Assembly (NCBI GenBank): GCA_030710605.1
Contig: CP092882.1
Coordinates: forward strand, 20,966,446-21,030,445
Origin: Cordylochernes scorpioides
Lineage: Eukaryota; Arthropoda; Arachnida; Pseudoscorpiones; Chernetidae
DNA length: 64,000 nt
Reading direction: 5' to 3'
Numbering within the stretch: the first letter of the stretch is position 1; each line of letters begins with the position of its first letter. This document shows positions 10,153 to 20,809 of this stretch, piece after piece. A model generated the notes under the pieces. It was not told the DNA's origin. It did not search any database and worked only from the letters and a program-made list of their open reading frames with translations. Made by a program: the position numbers and the translations under genes.

Positions 10153-10812
10153 TGTCACGTGGAATATTAGGAAAGGCAAACCACAGAATGCCAAGGAAAT
10201 TTATTTAATACAAGTCAAATTAAAGTTTATAAAATATTAGAGAGGCAATGAGGAAAGCTTCTAATGGATCAAAATAATTATTACAAGTAATATTCTGTTC
10301 CTAAAATAATGAATATTTTGCTACATAACTCCTTCCCTATGGGAGCTGTGACCCACATCTTGAACAAATTGTTGCCACTGACATGGGGCTGATGTGTTTC
10401 TGTCAAGAATTCCTTCGGAGTCTTAGAAGTTTGTCTCTAGTAGCTTTGCATCCTTTTTCTTGCGGTGTGAAGAGCGGCTTTGTCGTCATATCGTCTATAG
10501 GGACATCGTCATCTTGGTGGGAAGTCTTGGCTTTGACACGGCGGTGGAATCCTGGAGTCATTCGAGAAAAAATGTAGATCATAGCACCCATAGCTTCAAG
10601 GTCTGCTCCGGCAAACTTCAGTTTGTCTTTCATAATCTACCCAGAGTCACCAAATTATCACTTAGAAAATCAGGAAAGACAAACCACAGCATGACATGGC
10701 AATTTATTTAAAAGTTCATAATAAAATACTAGAGACGCTATGAGGGAAGTTTACAATGTATCAAAATAAATAATAAAATGAAATGTTCCTAAATAATACA
10801 TATTTTGATTCA
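10153..10812 (-). mobile_element. miniature LTR retrotransposon (TRIM-like)
   Basis: Two diverged direct repeats of about 157 bp (10656-10812) and 173 bp (10153-10325) flank 330 bp of internal sequence. The outer ends are TG...CA in plus orientation and are bordered by ATAT on both sides (10149-10152, 10813-10816). On the minus strand TGGTGACTCTGGG, a good primer-binding site, lies 3-4 bases after the 5' LTR. A purine-rich run (GGGAAGGAG) precedes the 3' LTR. The 660-bp size and absence of pol fit a terminal-repeat retrotransposon in miniature or an extreme internal deletion of a larger LTR element. LTR divergence indicates an older insertion than Gypsy-1. Confidence 0.72.
10403..10633 (-). 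pseudogene. short gag-like leader frame in the miniature LTR element
   Basis: A 76-codon frame starts at an ATG a few bases after the primer-binding site (MKDKLKFAGADLEAM...), the position where gag normally begins. It has no zinc knuckle and no domain I recognise. It may be the truncated start of a parental gag fused by deletion to the 3' untranslated region. Confidence 0.35.
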
Positions 10813-11008
10813 ATATTAAATAAGATTAAGTTCGAAATTCTGGATGATCATCCCCCGAAGCTTTTATTTTGACTCCTATAGATCTGATTGTTCAATAGAG
10901 AGAGCTGAACTATTTTTTTTATCCATTTAATACATTTTAAATAAAACATTGAAAAACTATTTTAAAATTAATTAATTATATATTTTAAGTCAAAAGGCGA
11001 TCCATTAA

Positions 11009-11096
11009 ATAAGTTTATATAAAAAAAGGCGTACCTGGATCTGTAAAAAAATCTTTACCGCTCCAGGTACGCCCCTTTTTTAAAATATAAACTTAA
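11009..11096. repeat. foldback hairpin 'ggcgtacctgga'
   Basis: Arms TAAGTTTATAT...GGCGTACCTGGA and its inverse enclose a loop of about 25 bases, giving an imperfect hairpin with arms of about 30 bp. A partial second copy of one arm (gggcgtacctggatctgtaa) is at about 27162-27182, so it belongs to a dispersed family. Confidence 0.65.
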
Positions 11097-11207
11097 TATT
11101 TAATTAAAAATACATATATTGGATCAAATTGGATCAATGCCTTTTTAATTAAAAATTTATTTTATGGATTGCTCTATTTAAAAAAAATAAACATAATTAT
11201 ATATTAA

Positions 11208-11600
11208 AAAAAGGGCATCTCCTTATCGTGCAACTTAAAGTTGCTAATGGCTTGCGCCATCTATCGGAATAAATATCAACTATTCTCGTTGATTTTTAAT
11301 TATTCCAGAATTGGCCAAATACCCATTCTTGATTAATCAAGAAAAGCTAACCACGGACGCGTTTCGGGCTGTTGGCCCTCATCAGCGTGGTGCAAGCTGT
11401 ACCTCAACGACCAAAAAAAAAATTGGTCATTAAGGCATCCTGAAAAATCATGAAACGGGTAGTTAAGGCCAGATTTGCGTGAGAACGCTACACATTGTGA
11501 AAAAATAATACAAATGTAACATTGTACTGGGATAAGGCGCATAAATTAAGAAAAGGGCATCTCCTTATCGTGCAACTTAAAGTTGCTAATGGCTTGCGCC
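11208..11600 (-). repeat. hammerhead-bearing tandem repeat (retrozyme-like), copy A
   Basis: One full unit of about 341 bp is followed by the truncated start of a second (GGCATCTCCTTATCG recurs near 11212 and 11554). No protein is encoded. Each unit contains one hammerhead ribozyme on the minus strand. Other copies lie near 45.5, 46.4, 57.2 and 61.5 kb. Partial tandem units with one ribozyme per period are the structure of retrozymes and of ribozyme-bearing Penelope terminal repeats. Confidence 0.75.
11350..11391 (-). ncRNA. type I hammerhead ribozyme, tiny helix III
   Basis: Minus strand, in order: helix I ACCACG; core CUGAUGA; helix II GGGC/GCCC with loop CAACA; core GAAAC; two-base loop GC; GUC cleavage triplet; helix I CGUGGU. 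Every universally conserved core base is present, helix I is 6 of 6 paired and helix II 4 of 4. Helix III is only about two pairs, as in small hammerheads reported with Penelope-like elements that act as dimers. Cleavage would fall after GUC. Confidence 0.85.
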
Positions 11601-11604
11601 ATCT

Positions 11605-14600
11605 TTCTTCGCCATCTTTTTTCATAATTATATATGTTTCTCTAAAAAAGCAACCTTACTTTATAAAAAATCTTAATAGATATCATCAGACTATATGAAA
11701 TTATAATTTGGAGGAACCTTATATTTGAATCCTCTAAAAATATCAATCTCTATCAATCATCTTTCATACTTCTTCAAATAACATTTCAAAAGAAACACGC
11801 CAGAACTCAAACAGGATTCATCTTAACAATAGATAGTTCCTATTTCCCTTCTTTTAACAAATCCTTCACTTTCACAGGAGGTTTATATATAAACCTTTTT
11901 AAATAAACCAAGTTAGAAAAGGTATCGAAATATCAAAGAAAAAGCCATCTTGGCCAAATCAACAATGTTACGTCTACTGATTGAGTGACACATCCTGAAT
12001 AGAGACTTTAAGTCTACAACTTCTTAGACAGCTGTGTTGAACTGTATAGACATCTTGTGACTTGAGAGATCTGATTGTTGACAACTGCAACAATGAAGCT
12101 TTTATGTCTACAGCCATTATTGACCTGGACGATACATGACCTGGACCTATAGTGACCACTGACCCATTCTATTCCATTGGACCACGTGACTCTGCGGACC
12201 TATCTAAGCTACACGAGGAATGGCTCCATCCCTCCCCACACCTGATACCTGCAGGATTGTGTTCACCACTGGACTATCACAGACCTACCTAGATGGAACA
12301 AGAACCGTTGGACCTCTTTCCATACAGAACACCAAGACGTGAGTAACAACATCATGTGTAACATCACGTCACACCAGACATATGGCCTCAAACACAACTC
12401 CCAATGTAACACAGTGAATACACTAGGAAGAGAAATATGTTGAACAATCAGACCTGTCTAACTTAATTTGACCTGAATCTTGGAGGTAATTTAACATGTT
12501 TCAAATCTCACCACATACCCTTTATCGTTTCAAAACTGATAATGTATATCTAGAGTAATGATATATAGCAGTCATTAGGACTCCACAATCTGCACGCTTG
12601 TTCGGCGGTACATATACTAAGATTGGAACGATACAGAGAATATTAGCATGGGCCCCGGCGCAAGGATGACATTCAAAATCGTGAAGTTTTCCACAATCCG
12701 TAGTAGAGGTCAACTTGATTTCCTACTACGTAACATTCTGCGTTTATATTGTAGATATTCTATCACACATCACAGTCTTATACTTCTGTAATATATATAT
12801 ACAATATATTTATTGTCTCAAACAGCTTTTATATTTTTGGTTCTTTACCTAAAAATCAGAGATTTCATATAGCATTTTTAAAATATGTTTTTTGAACCTT
12901 AAAATATATATAGCATTAATAATATCGCAATGCTTAAAACTGGAAATCCACAATTCGCAGTTTGATAGAGGTTTTAAATGGATGAAGATCATCTCCCAAA
13001 ATATATGTTTACTTGTGTGAGCGTAGTTCCGCCGTAACACCACAGAATATTTTATCGTATTTCTCTTTCATAAAAATTGGATCATCACATCAATCACATA
13101 TGTTTTCTATTAACATTTATAATCAAGCAAGTTTGTCAGCCATCCTTAAGAAGTTGAATAAACAAATGGTAGAAAAATCTAAGAAGTAAACGCTATTCCT
13201 TTTATAAATAAAAAAATCCTTTTTTTTATTATGAAATATTTTAACAAAAATAATTCTAAATGCTATTCCTTTTTAAGACTTGTTCTAAATAAATATATTG
13301 GAACATATTTTGAGTATAACAATGGATTTAAATATTTTTTTGTGTTAGAAAGTTTTCTATTTTTTTTTCATTAAAAATAAACCATCCATAATCATATTTG
13401 TATTAATATATATTTAGTTCAAATCATATTATATATTTATATTATAAAGAACACTAATATTTTTAATCTTTACTTTTTTTTTAAATGAAAAAATGTTAAA
13501 AACAATATACTAAAAAAAAAAAATTATTTGAGAAAAAAAAAATACACATGTGTATTCATTTAAATATTGATATTTTTATTGATATTTGACCTCGTTGAAA
13601 AAAAGCCTGATTTGCAATAACATTTAAAACAAGCGCAAATAATTCTTTCCCTTTTGGGGTATATGATGAAAAATAAAATAAACTTATTAAACACAAAATA
13701 TAATTAACGATTTATCAAAAATATACAATAATAAAACCAAAATAAATACAATAATCCGTTGAAAATTATAAAATAATTGAAGAATTAAAGAAAAATATAA
13801 ATTTTGGGGTATAATTCAATATTTGATGATAATGAGAAAATGCTGGCGCACATTTATAGAATGAAGTAATACAAACATATATTAGACAATGTTACGAACT
13901 TTATTGTGATTTTGAATTCCAATATATTGAAGAATAAAGGTAAGAATTTTTATGATCACTTTCTGGTATAACCATACCGAACAAACTCCAACTGAACCAG
14001 AGTTATCCAACTCTTGTTTCAACCTAAGATATCAACTCTGGTGTCGCATCTGATAAGAACCACAATATTTTTGTCAGCTGGACTGACCAAGCTGATCCTT
14101 CTTGATCACCAAATTTTGAAAGACACCATCAGCCAGCCAATATGAGGTTGGATAAATATCACGTGGTGTGAACTGGCCTAACTGATAGGTTGGATTGATA
14201 GAAATCAACGTTGGACTTCTTTTAATATTCTTATTAAAGATTATTAATACAACAAAATTATGAAAAGTTTTTTAAATAACTTTGAAAGGTGTGTGAGTAG
14301 CGATATTACCTAGATATGAACATGACCTTTAAAAAATATAGCTAGAAATAAGAGCTTATGAATATAAAACACTTGGGTAAAACAATAAATCGCACCTTTG
14401 AATTGTACTGAGAATATCAAACAAAGGGTTTAATAATAATATTGATATATTCACAACCATTACACCGTTATCTTTTAAAGAAACATTGTGGTATCAGCTA
14501 CAAATGTTTTTTTTTTTAAATCAGTTATATAAGTTTTTTTTAAAGATATATCCCTGGCGTAGTTCCTTATATAACTTGAAGAAATATTTTATTTGAATCT

Positions 14601-16640
14601 AGGGGTTGTAGGTTTTCCTGAAGTTCTTTGAGGAATTTGGTGTCTCTCTCTTTTGTGTTGCTGATTAGAGCTGTTCCATGAATTGGTTGGTTGTAACGAA
14701 TATTTGACGAGTTCTTTGTCACAGTTGTGAACATTCAACTTTTGTAATTTGAATCACTAAGAAAATCAGGTAGAATAAAAACTTACAAACCGCTTAAATG
14801 CCAAGGATAAAAAAGGGACTCGGTGACAATAGCAATCTGTTGACCATAAAGTCTGAATTCTAGGCTGCTGTGTGTAACAGATGTTCCAGATGGAGAGCCG
14901 TGACTTCCCTGTGTTCCAGCTCTACTAACGACGTTGTTGCAGGATCTAGCTAGTGTTAGACAGTAGCTATTGACAGCGGGGCGGGTTTTAGCGCTTACAC
15001 CTCTGTGATGGTCACAGCAGGGGCTGTGGTCATTTACCATTCCACGTTGGGCGGGAGGACCCACTACTTTAACCTTGTGTCACATAACATGGATTGGTAC
15101 TCAACTTCTCCTCCGGCAGCTTGGCCCGCTCCACAGACCCAGGACTAGGTACTGATTACTAGTCTGCTGGTTCTGGTGCAAAACTCCGATGGGAGGCCTC
15201 GCGTGTGACGCAAAGTCCGGCTTTCAGCGTTGGCAGTGTCAGCAGTTCTGTCTTCGGTCTCTAGTCCGCTCCATTTCTCTTTGTTGTCCAATAGTGAACT
15301 CAACGAGTTCATCGAGTTGTCGGAATTGGGAAGTTGGGTTCAGGAGTGTGTAGCAATACATGACGGCGTGTGAGATAGTCTACCTCTAACCCCCTCTGTG
15401 TTATGTATCTAGATATCAAGTGGAGCCCTCACCGTGTCTAGTTAACATTTAGGTAAATGTCTTTCTTTAAGCTCCCTCCTTAGATCACCGAGTCCCTTCG
15501 TTATAACTTGGTCTTTATGCGGTTCAACTATATTTTAGAGTTTTAAATAAATCCATAATCCTCCCTTTATATATCTAGGCATTTACCACAACTTGAAAAA
15601 TAGTTTTGAAATATATGTAGAATATATTTTGTTCAATAATAAAGTTATTTTTACAGCTCTGTAACTTCTATATGGAGTTTAAAGTGTAGTGATGGAGACC
15701 AATGGGACCGGGAGTTAGCGGTGGCACCAGCGATGGTGGAAGCTTATGTAACTTGAGATATCTCGACTTAACCTAACAGTGGAGTGTAAGACCAGTAATG
15801 TCTAGATCACAGGGTCTTTATGGCGATTGATATGTGGGGAGAAATGTGTCTGAAAATGAAACAAGATGAACCAAAGTGGTTGTTGAAGGTGAATAGTGTA
15901 ATTACTACAATTACTGTGAAGGTTTCAAGTATAAAACAGCAGCAATATACTCATTGTTCTATACTATGGAGAATACAACAACAAAACTTTTATTGGGGAC
16001 CTATGCCCTACACAGGATTCGCCCTGGTGATAACCGCCCAGAAAATATTATTTATTTACAGGTGATCGTCCATTTATATTTTAATTTACACATGGCTCTC
16101 TTTCCTCAGTGTTTCTTCTCTTGCGCCGCCCTGTAAAACTTGTACAGAGCCAATGCATTGGATTTATTCTTTGCCGCACTGTGGAGAATATATTTTGTGG
16201 AGAGAAAGTAGCAAATAAACAGAGCCACACCAGCCTACCATAACTATACGACTAGAATCTGTGACAATGGGTTACAAGTTTCAAATTCTCCCACAGGGGA
16301 TCTTTGTTCCGAGTGATGGACTTAGCGATATCACTACAGTTACTACATTGTTCGCATCAAAATACAGTTTTCGGGCCACAGACATTCTTCGACATGAGGC
16401 TGCAATTAGAAAAACACGACCCATATCACATAGGCGTCACAAATTTTATTCTATTTTTCAATGGTTATTTTCCATTTCGTGTTTTTTTTTAAATCGCGTG
16501 TCCTCTGATCGAGCGCCTGGGACCACCCATGGGGCGGTTCTGATCAGAGCAGCTAATCCCTTTTTTCGGAATCTCTCTCTATTTGTACGAAGGTCTGCTA
16601 ACATTCTGTTATCTCTGAAGGGATGATTATTTCAATATGC
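11605..16640. other. long gene-poor interval
   Basis: No protein gene or known transposon is recognised. The sequence is mostly AT-rich with GC-richer islands at about 12000-12420 and 14790-15330. The latter holds a 93-codon minus-strand frame with no recognisable domain. 'cactaagaaaatcagg' at 14754-14769 echoes the LTR of the miniature element at 10661-10676, so a decayed solo LTR is possible. A 121-codon plus frame at 16261-16626 shows nothing recognisable. Confidence 0.35.
15958..16045 (-). repeat. possible non-LTR retrotransposon 3' end
   Basis: On the minus strand GGCGAATCC...CCAATAAAAG is followed by a GTT-rich tail. A second copy with the same order lies at 60701-60780. A shared 3' end, a polyadenylation-like signal and a simple-repeat tail suggest LINE or SINE 3' ends. 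No coding part is visible. Confidence 0.4.
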
Positions 16641-16643
16641 AGT

Positions 16644-16664
16644 GGGGGGGGGGGGGGGGGGGGG
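16644..16664 (+). repeat. uninterrupted G21 tract
   Basis: Twenty-one consecutive guanines lie in otherwise AT-rich DNA. It could form a quadruplex or be an unstable microsatellite. Its exact length is prone to sequencing error. Confidence 0.9.
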
Positions 16665-17194
16665 TGAATGATTTTTTATCCAGAAATGAGAGCGGGGTAT
16701 GAATGTTGTTTATTTCGCCAAAAGCCACGCTGTCCCTCACAGGTCAGACCCTTCTTATCTAGTGATCGTCTTTGGCTCTGCTACTACAGAGACACAAGAA
16801 ATATTTCGTGTATAGCCACTGTTATATATTTTGTCTTAAGATCTTATGATTATAATATATTAAAATCGCTTGTGTATGTAAATATATTAACTTGTCATCT
16901 TGTGTGTTTACATTCTTTTATTCCTGCATATCCAAATATTAAAATTTTACTTGGTTATTATCTCTATATATATAAAAGTCAATTTCTGTCTGTCTGTCTG
17001 TTTCGCGATAAACTCAAAAACTACTGAACCAATTGGTACCAAATTTTGCATGTCGCTTTTTATAAACCTGAGGAAAATTTTCGGCTGCATTTTGATTAGT
17101 ATTTTTGGCTATTTATTTTTTTCATTTGAAGAACTTTTTTTTACGCGGACTAATCCGGAATGGAATGAATACCTAAATATGGCCATTTTTTAAA

Positions 17195-17265
17195 GCATCG
17201 GTTGTTCAGTGGTAGAATGCTCGCCTGCCACGCGGGCGGCCAGGGTTCGATTCCCGGCCGATGCA
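17195..17265 (+). tRNA. tRNA-Gly (GCC anticodon), possibly a pseudogene
   Basis: The 71-base cloverleaf starts GCATCGG and ends CCGATGC plus discriminator A, with a perfect seven-pair acceptor stem. The anticodon is GCC. The A box (GTTCAGTGGTAGAATGC) and B box (GGTTCGATTCC) are intact, and a T8 run follows at 17266-17273 as a Pol III terminator. Compared with the usual animal tRNA-Gly, position 9 is T instead of G, and the second T-stem position is A facing G, leaving one mismatch. That and its location between two Helitron 5' ends make it uncertain whether it is functional. Confidence 0.8.
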
Positions 17266-17803
17266 TTTTTTTTAAACAATTTTTAAAACTCGTTTATATT
17301 ATATCTTCTATATATATAAAAATGAATGTTTGTATGTTTGTTTGTTTGTTTGTTGGTTTGTATGTCCGGTATACAAATTCGCAGTAGTTCACTAATTCAA
17401 ACCAAAATTTCCATACATAGGTAAAAAAAAAATACGGGGAAGACGATAGGCTATTTAAAAAAATATATAAATCAATTATTAAAACTATATAATATTAGTC
17501 AGAAAATGATGATGACGATATTGCTGTATCATGTAAGATTATCAGATACAAAATTATATCGGGAAAAATTCCAAAAAGCAGAGACCACGGGTGAAACCAG
17601 CTCATTATTTTGTACGCAGGAACAAAATTCTAACAGAAAAACATTCATTCGAGCAGAAAACAAAAGCCAGATCATCTTTCTATAAAAATATCGCTTCTCA
17701 GACACAAAGTTTGGAGCGGGACGTTTCACAAGAGTGACATCCACGCCGCCAATTTATAATTGTAACGAATAGTATTTAAATAAAAACATTTAATCGGGTA
17801 AAA

Positions 17804-17820
17804 CCCGGGCGTTGCCCGGG
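17804..17820 (+). other. Helitron 3' hairpin
   Basis: A seven-pair GC-only stem with a GTT loop, eight bases before CTAG. This is the classical Helitron terminator that directs rolling-circle termination. Confidence 0.85.
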
Positions 17821-17832
17821 CCATTCGGCTAG

Positions 17833-19654
17833 TATATAATAAAAATTGACTTGCCGGGCTGCTATCACCACAGCGTCTCTTTCTTCAATGTTTGAGTTAC
17901 CTTTTAACTAGAGTTGAACTCTGTACCACTAGAATAGAAATGGGTTATAAAATCGGTCGAATTTACCAAACAGATTATGAAATCAAAGCCGCCTCTGTAC
18001 TGATGAGAGCCAAAGCTCGAAGCCATGGTAAACAGGTTGGAAAAAACCAGTCGCCATGTTATAATGGCTAAATTAGTAAAAATAAAAATCCAATGAATTA
18101 GCTTTTCACAAATTTTGCAAAGCAGCACAGACAAGACAAGTTTCTAATATATATTAATTTGTAAATTAATCGACTTCAATGCAAAGGCCAATATTTAATT
18201 TATGTACATATTTAATACTGGTTTGTTTGTCAACAGCAATGTTTAAATGTAGATCTAAAGCCCAGAAATAGCCTGGAGAGTGGTTGAGAGACCAAGCGTG
18301 TAAACATCAATGTACTAACAAAGGATGTGAAGAAATTACCACATCTAGAGCAACAATCTTCACAAAGAAAGTTGGAAACTAGATCTATAAACACGAGGCA
18401 TGTCAAATAGAATTTCTATTGTCCTCTGAAGACACATTCCCCAAACAACCATAAGAAAAATGATTTAATCTCTTTACGAAATATTGATATTATCCGTTTT
18501 AAAATCCAAGATATGGCTCGAGTCTAAAACGTATTTATTATGGATGCCATATTTTCAAGGAGAGAAAGTATTTTAACCGACACGTGTCTCGAAGACAAAC
18601 AAAACCATTAGGTAACAACGGAGTGAAGAAACCGAATGACGCAATTTCTCCATCAGTTTAAATCGATTTCGTCGGGACCCGCCACTAATCTAACCTAATC
18701 TAATTTTGTTCCTCTACGCAAACAAACAAGTACTAGTTGATCGTTAAAAATGGGCGTTTATGGATCATAAAGAGAGCACGACCTCGTTAAGACGCCACCG
18801 TATAAAAATGGGGAAATTCAAACCAAATTTATTGTTCACCGCGTTAAATTGGGTGTACATATTTTGTAGGGGTATGCGGATATATTTATGGGCAACATTC
18901 AGCTGGAAGTTTTATTGGAGATGGTTTAAGATGTCGTTAAAGTGGCGGCGTGTCTAGGGACAAATACGATGTCTAAATCTAGATCCCATTATTGGAGTTC
19001 CCCAAGGCGCTTTAAAACTTCCCCTCATCTTCCTCGTATCCAGATACTTGTGAATACAGATACTGGAAGACTTCAGCATAAACATGTCAGATTTTGGAAA
19101 TTTCACCGATAGCCTTTGGTAAGCCTATTTCTGCGACTTGATCTGTTTAAAAATCTAGGCGTTAAGGCGCCATCTGTGTATTAAATATAAATTACATAGC
19201 GAGATTATTTTCAAATAAAAGAATCTACTGCTCTTGCAGCAAATCAAATAGGGAAGATCTGGTTCGTCAGTGGTAGATTCTCCCAGCGGTTTGACGCCTA
19301 ATAGGTTCATTATTTGTACATTATTTTTTGAAAGAGCAATGCTTGATGTAATATTTGTCGATATTTTTCTGTCTCAAAGCGCTCCTACCTATATCTCCAT
19401 AATTTCTGTAAATACAATTACCAATAATTATTCCTAATTGCCCATTATAGAGGTAGATCTGCTCAATACAAGAGAAGTCTGGTAGATTAAACTGTCGAAA
19501 CCACTGAGAAGGTTCACCTCTGATTAGCAAGACCCTCCTCATACATTAATTGCAGTAAAGACAGTAGAAATAGTTTACTTAAAAAGAAGAAATTCGCGCT
19601 CTATATGAATGTTTTATAGTCATATAGAGATCATTTTGAAAATTATAGCAGAAC
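17833..19654. other. gene-poor interval with possible LINE and ribozyme traces
   Basis: At about 17981-18024 the plus strand reads GCCGCCTCTGTACTGATGAG...GCTCGAAG, a hammerhead-like motif with one core change (GAAG). At about 18986-19120 a frame reads IIGVPQGALKLPLIFL, reminiscent of the conserved LINE reverse-transcriptase block, but it is too short to be sure. At 19255-19305 a tRNA-like repeat ('gtcagtggtagattctcccagcgg') belongs to the family also seen near 44.6, 50.2 and 52.8 kb. Confidence 0.35.
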
Positions 19655-19659
19655 TCTAT

Positions 19660-19990
19660 TTATATATTCGATATTTCAATTATTTGATATTCAAGATATC
19701 TAAAATGTCGATTATTTGCTATTATCTCAAATTATCCGAACTTGCAATCATCTGAAATTCTAATTATCCGAGCTTCTAATGTGAATTCTCTCTCTGGATT
19801 TCTAATTATTTAAAATTACGATATCCGAAATTCTAATTATTCGAACTTTCATTTATCCGAGCTCTCCCAATTATCTGAAATTATAATTCTTTTAACTTTC
19901 AAATTTCCGAAATTATGATTATTCTAACTTCCAATGATATGAATTTACAATCATTTGAAATTCCAATTATCGGAAATTCTAATTATTATG
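19660..19990 (+). repeat. degenerate 'aattatccgaa' minisatellite
   Basis: Variants of AATTATCYGAAATTCT and AATTATCCGAACTTCT recur roughly every 20-25 bases across about 330 bases, with heavy divergence. This indicates an old short-period tandem repeat. Confidence 0.65.
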
Positions 19991-20189
19991 TTTGGTATAA
20001 CTAATTTTAAACACACATATTTAATTTCACATATATATTATAATTATCTCAAAACAATTTTGTTAATACTTCTCACATATTTTTATTTCTCTTTTTCAAA
20101 ATGCATCGAAATAAGGTACTTAGTCTCTGAGCCAAACGAACGACTCAGTTGAAAGAAAGAGCCACAGATTCAGAAATCGGACAATAGGC

Positions 20190-20235
20190 CAACAATTTGT
20201 ATACCGTGGTTTCGGGCTATGGCTTTCATCAATAC
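20190..20235 (-). ncRNA. degenerate hammerhead-like motif
   Basis: Minus strand GUAU-UGAUGA-AAGCC-AUA-GCCC-GAAACCACGGUAUAC has helix II and GAAA, but the first core base is U instead of C (UUGAUGA). It is probably inactive. The sequence 'accgtggtttcgggct' resembles the family A ribozyme. Confidence 0.4.
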
Positions 20236-20378
20236 AGGAACGACTAGTTAAGAAATCTCGACCAAATTTGCCTAAGAAGCGTCTAAGGCTAGTGAAGTGA
20301 TGAGTTTAGATTTTAGGCCTAGTTACGTCGTAAGTTTATGGGAGGATGACTCTAACATAGCAAAAAGGCATATATATA

Positions 20379-20716
20379 TGCAATATAATTCCCACACTAC
20401 TTGTAAATAGTCAACACATTTTTTATTTTTATATCCATATATTTTAATATCCATATCCATATATTTTAATATCCATATCCATATATTTTAATATCCATAT
20501 CCATATATTTTAATATATATAATCAAAGAGTAAATAGCCAATGCTTGTATATAATTTTTTGACCAACGACCCGAGGGGTAAGAGGGAGAAAAAAGGAGGT
20601 TGAATAAAAAACAAAGAGAAAATGGCTGCGTTTCTTTTTGTCGCGTCTATTATTTCTTATATACAAATTTAGAGTTTTAAATTTATAATTATTCAAAGAT
20701 ATACCTTAATACGACA
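20379..20716 (+). repeat. Gypsy-3 left LTR with 22-bp minisatellite
   Basis: TGCAATATAATTCCC...ACGACA. Positions about 20430-20520 contain tandem 22-bp units of the type CCATATATTTTAATATCCAT. GTTGAATAAAAAAC at 20600 includes AATAAA. Confidence 0.88.
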
Positions 20717-20809
20717 GTATTTAGCCGACAGGATATAATAACCGGTACGTTTTTTCTTTTTTAAAACTTTATTGGATTTAACCTTTAGCCTACAACCATT
20801 CGCCACAAA

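Larger units (their letters stand above)
16961..17832 (+). mobile_element. non-autonomous Helitron carrying a tRNA-Gly
   Basis: The 3' end has the diagnostic Helitron structure: hairpin CCCGGGC-GTT-GCCCGGG (17804-17820), an 8-base spacer, then CTAG (17829-17832) followed by T. A 5' end TCTCTATATATATAAAAG begins at 16961 after an A. A second, similar 5' end begins at 17304 (TCTTCTATATATATAAAA), so the structure may be two nested or chimeric Helitrons sharing one 3' end. The inner one would be 529 bp. No Rep-helicase is present. The tRNA gene lies between the two 5' ends. Confidence 0.75.

Noticed and set aside
14783..15064. 93-codon minus-strand frame in a GC-rich patch
   Set aside because: Composition explains the open frame and no domain or splice context was seen.
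16500..16620. GC-rich patch considered as 5S rRNA or another structured RNA
   Set aside because: The conserved 5S boxes are absent and no cloverleaf forms.
16261..16626. 121-codon plus-strand open frame
   Set aside because: No recognisable domain, no codon-use signal and a phenylalanine/serine-rich end from T-rich DNA. Likely chance.
18986..19120. LINE reverse-transcriptase block IIGVPQGALKLPLIFL
   Set aside because: Only one short block without the following FADD-type motif. Insufficient for a feature call.
20430..20520. regular short repeats that could suggest a CRISPR-like array
   Set aside because: The 22-bp units are contiguous without spacers, are AT-rich and lie within an LTR of a eukaryotic element.
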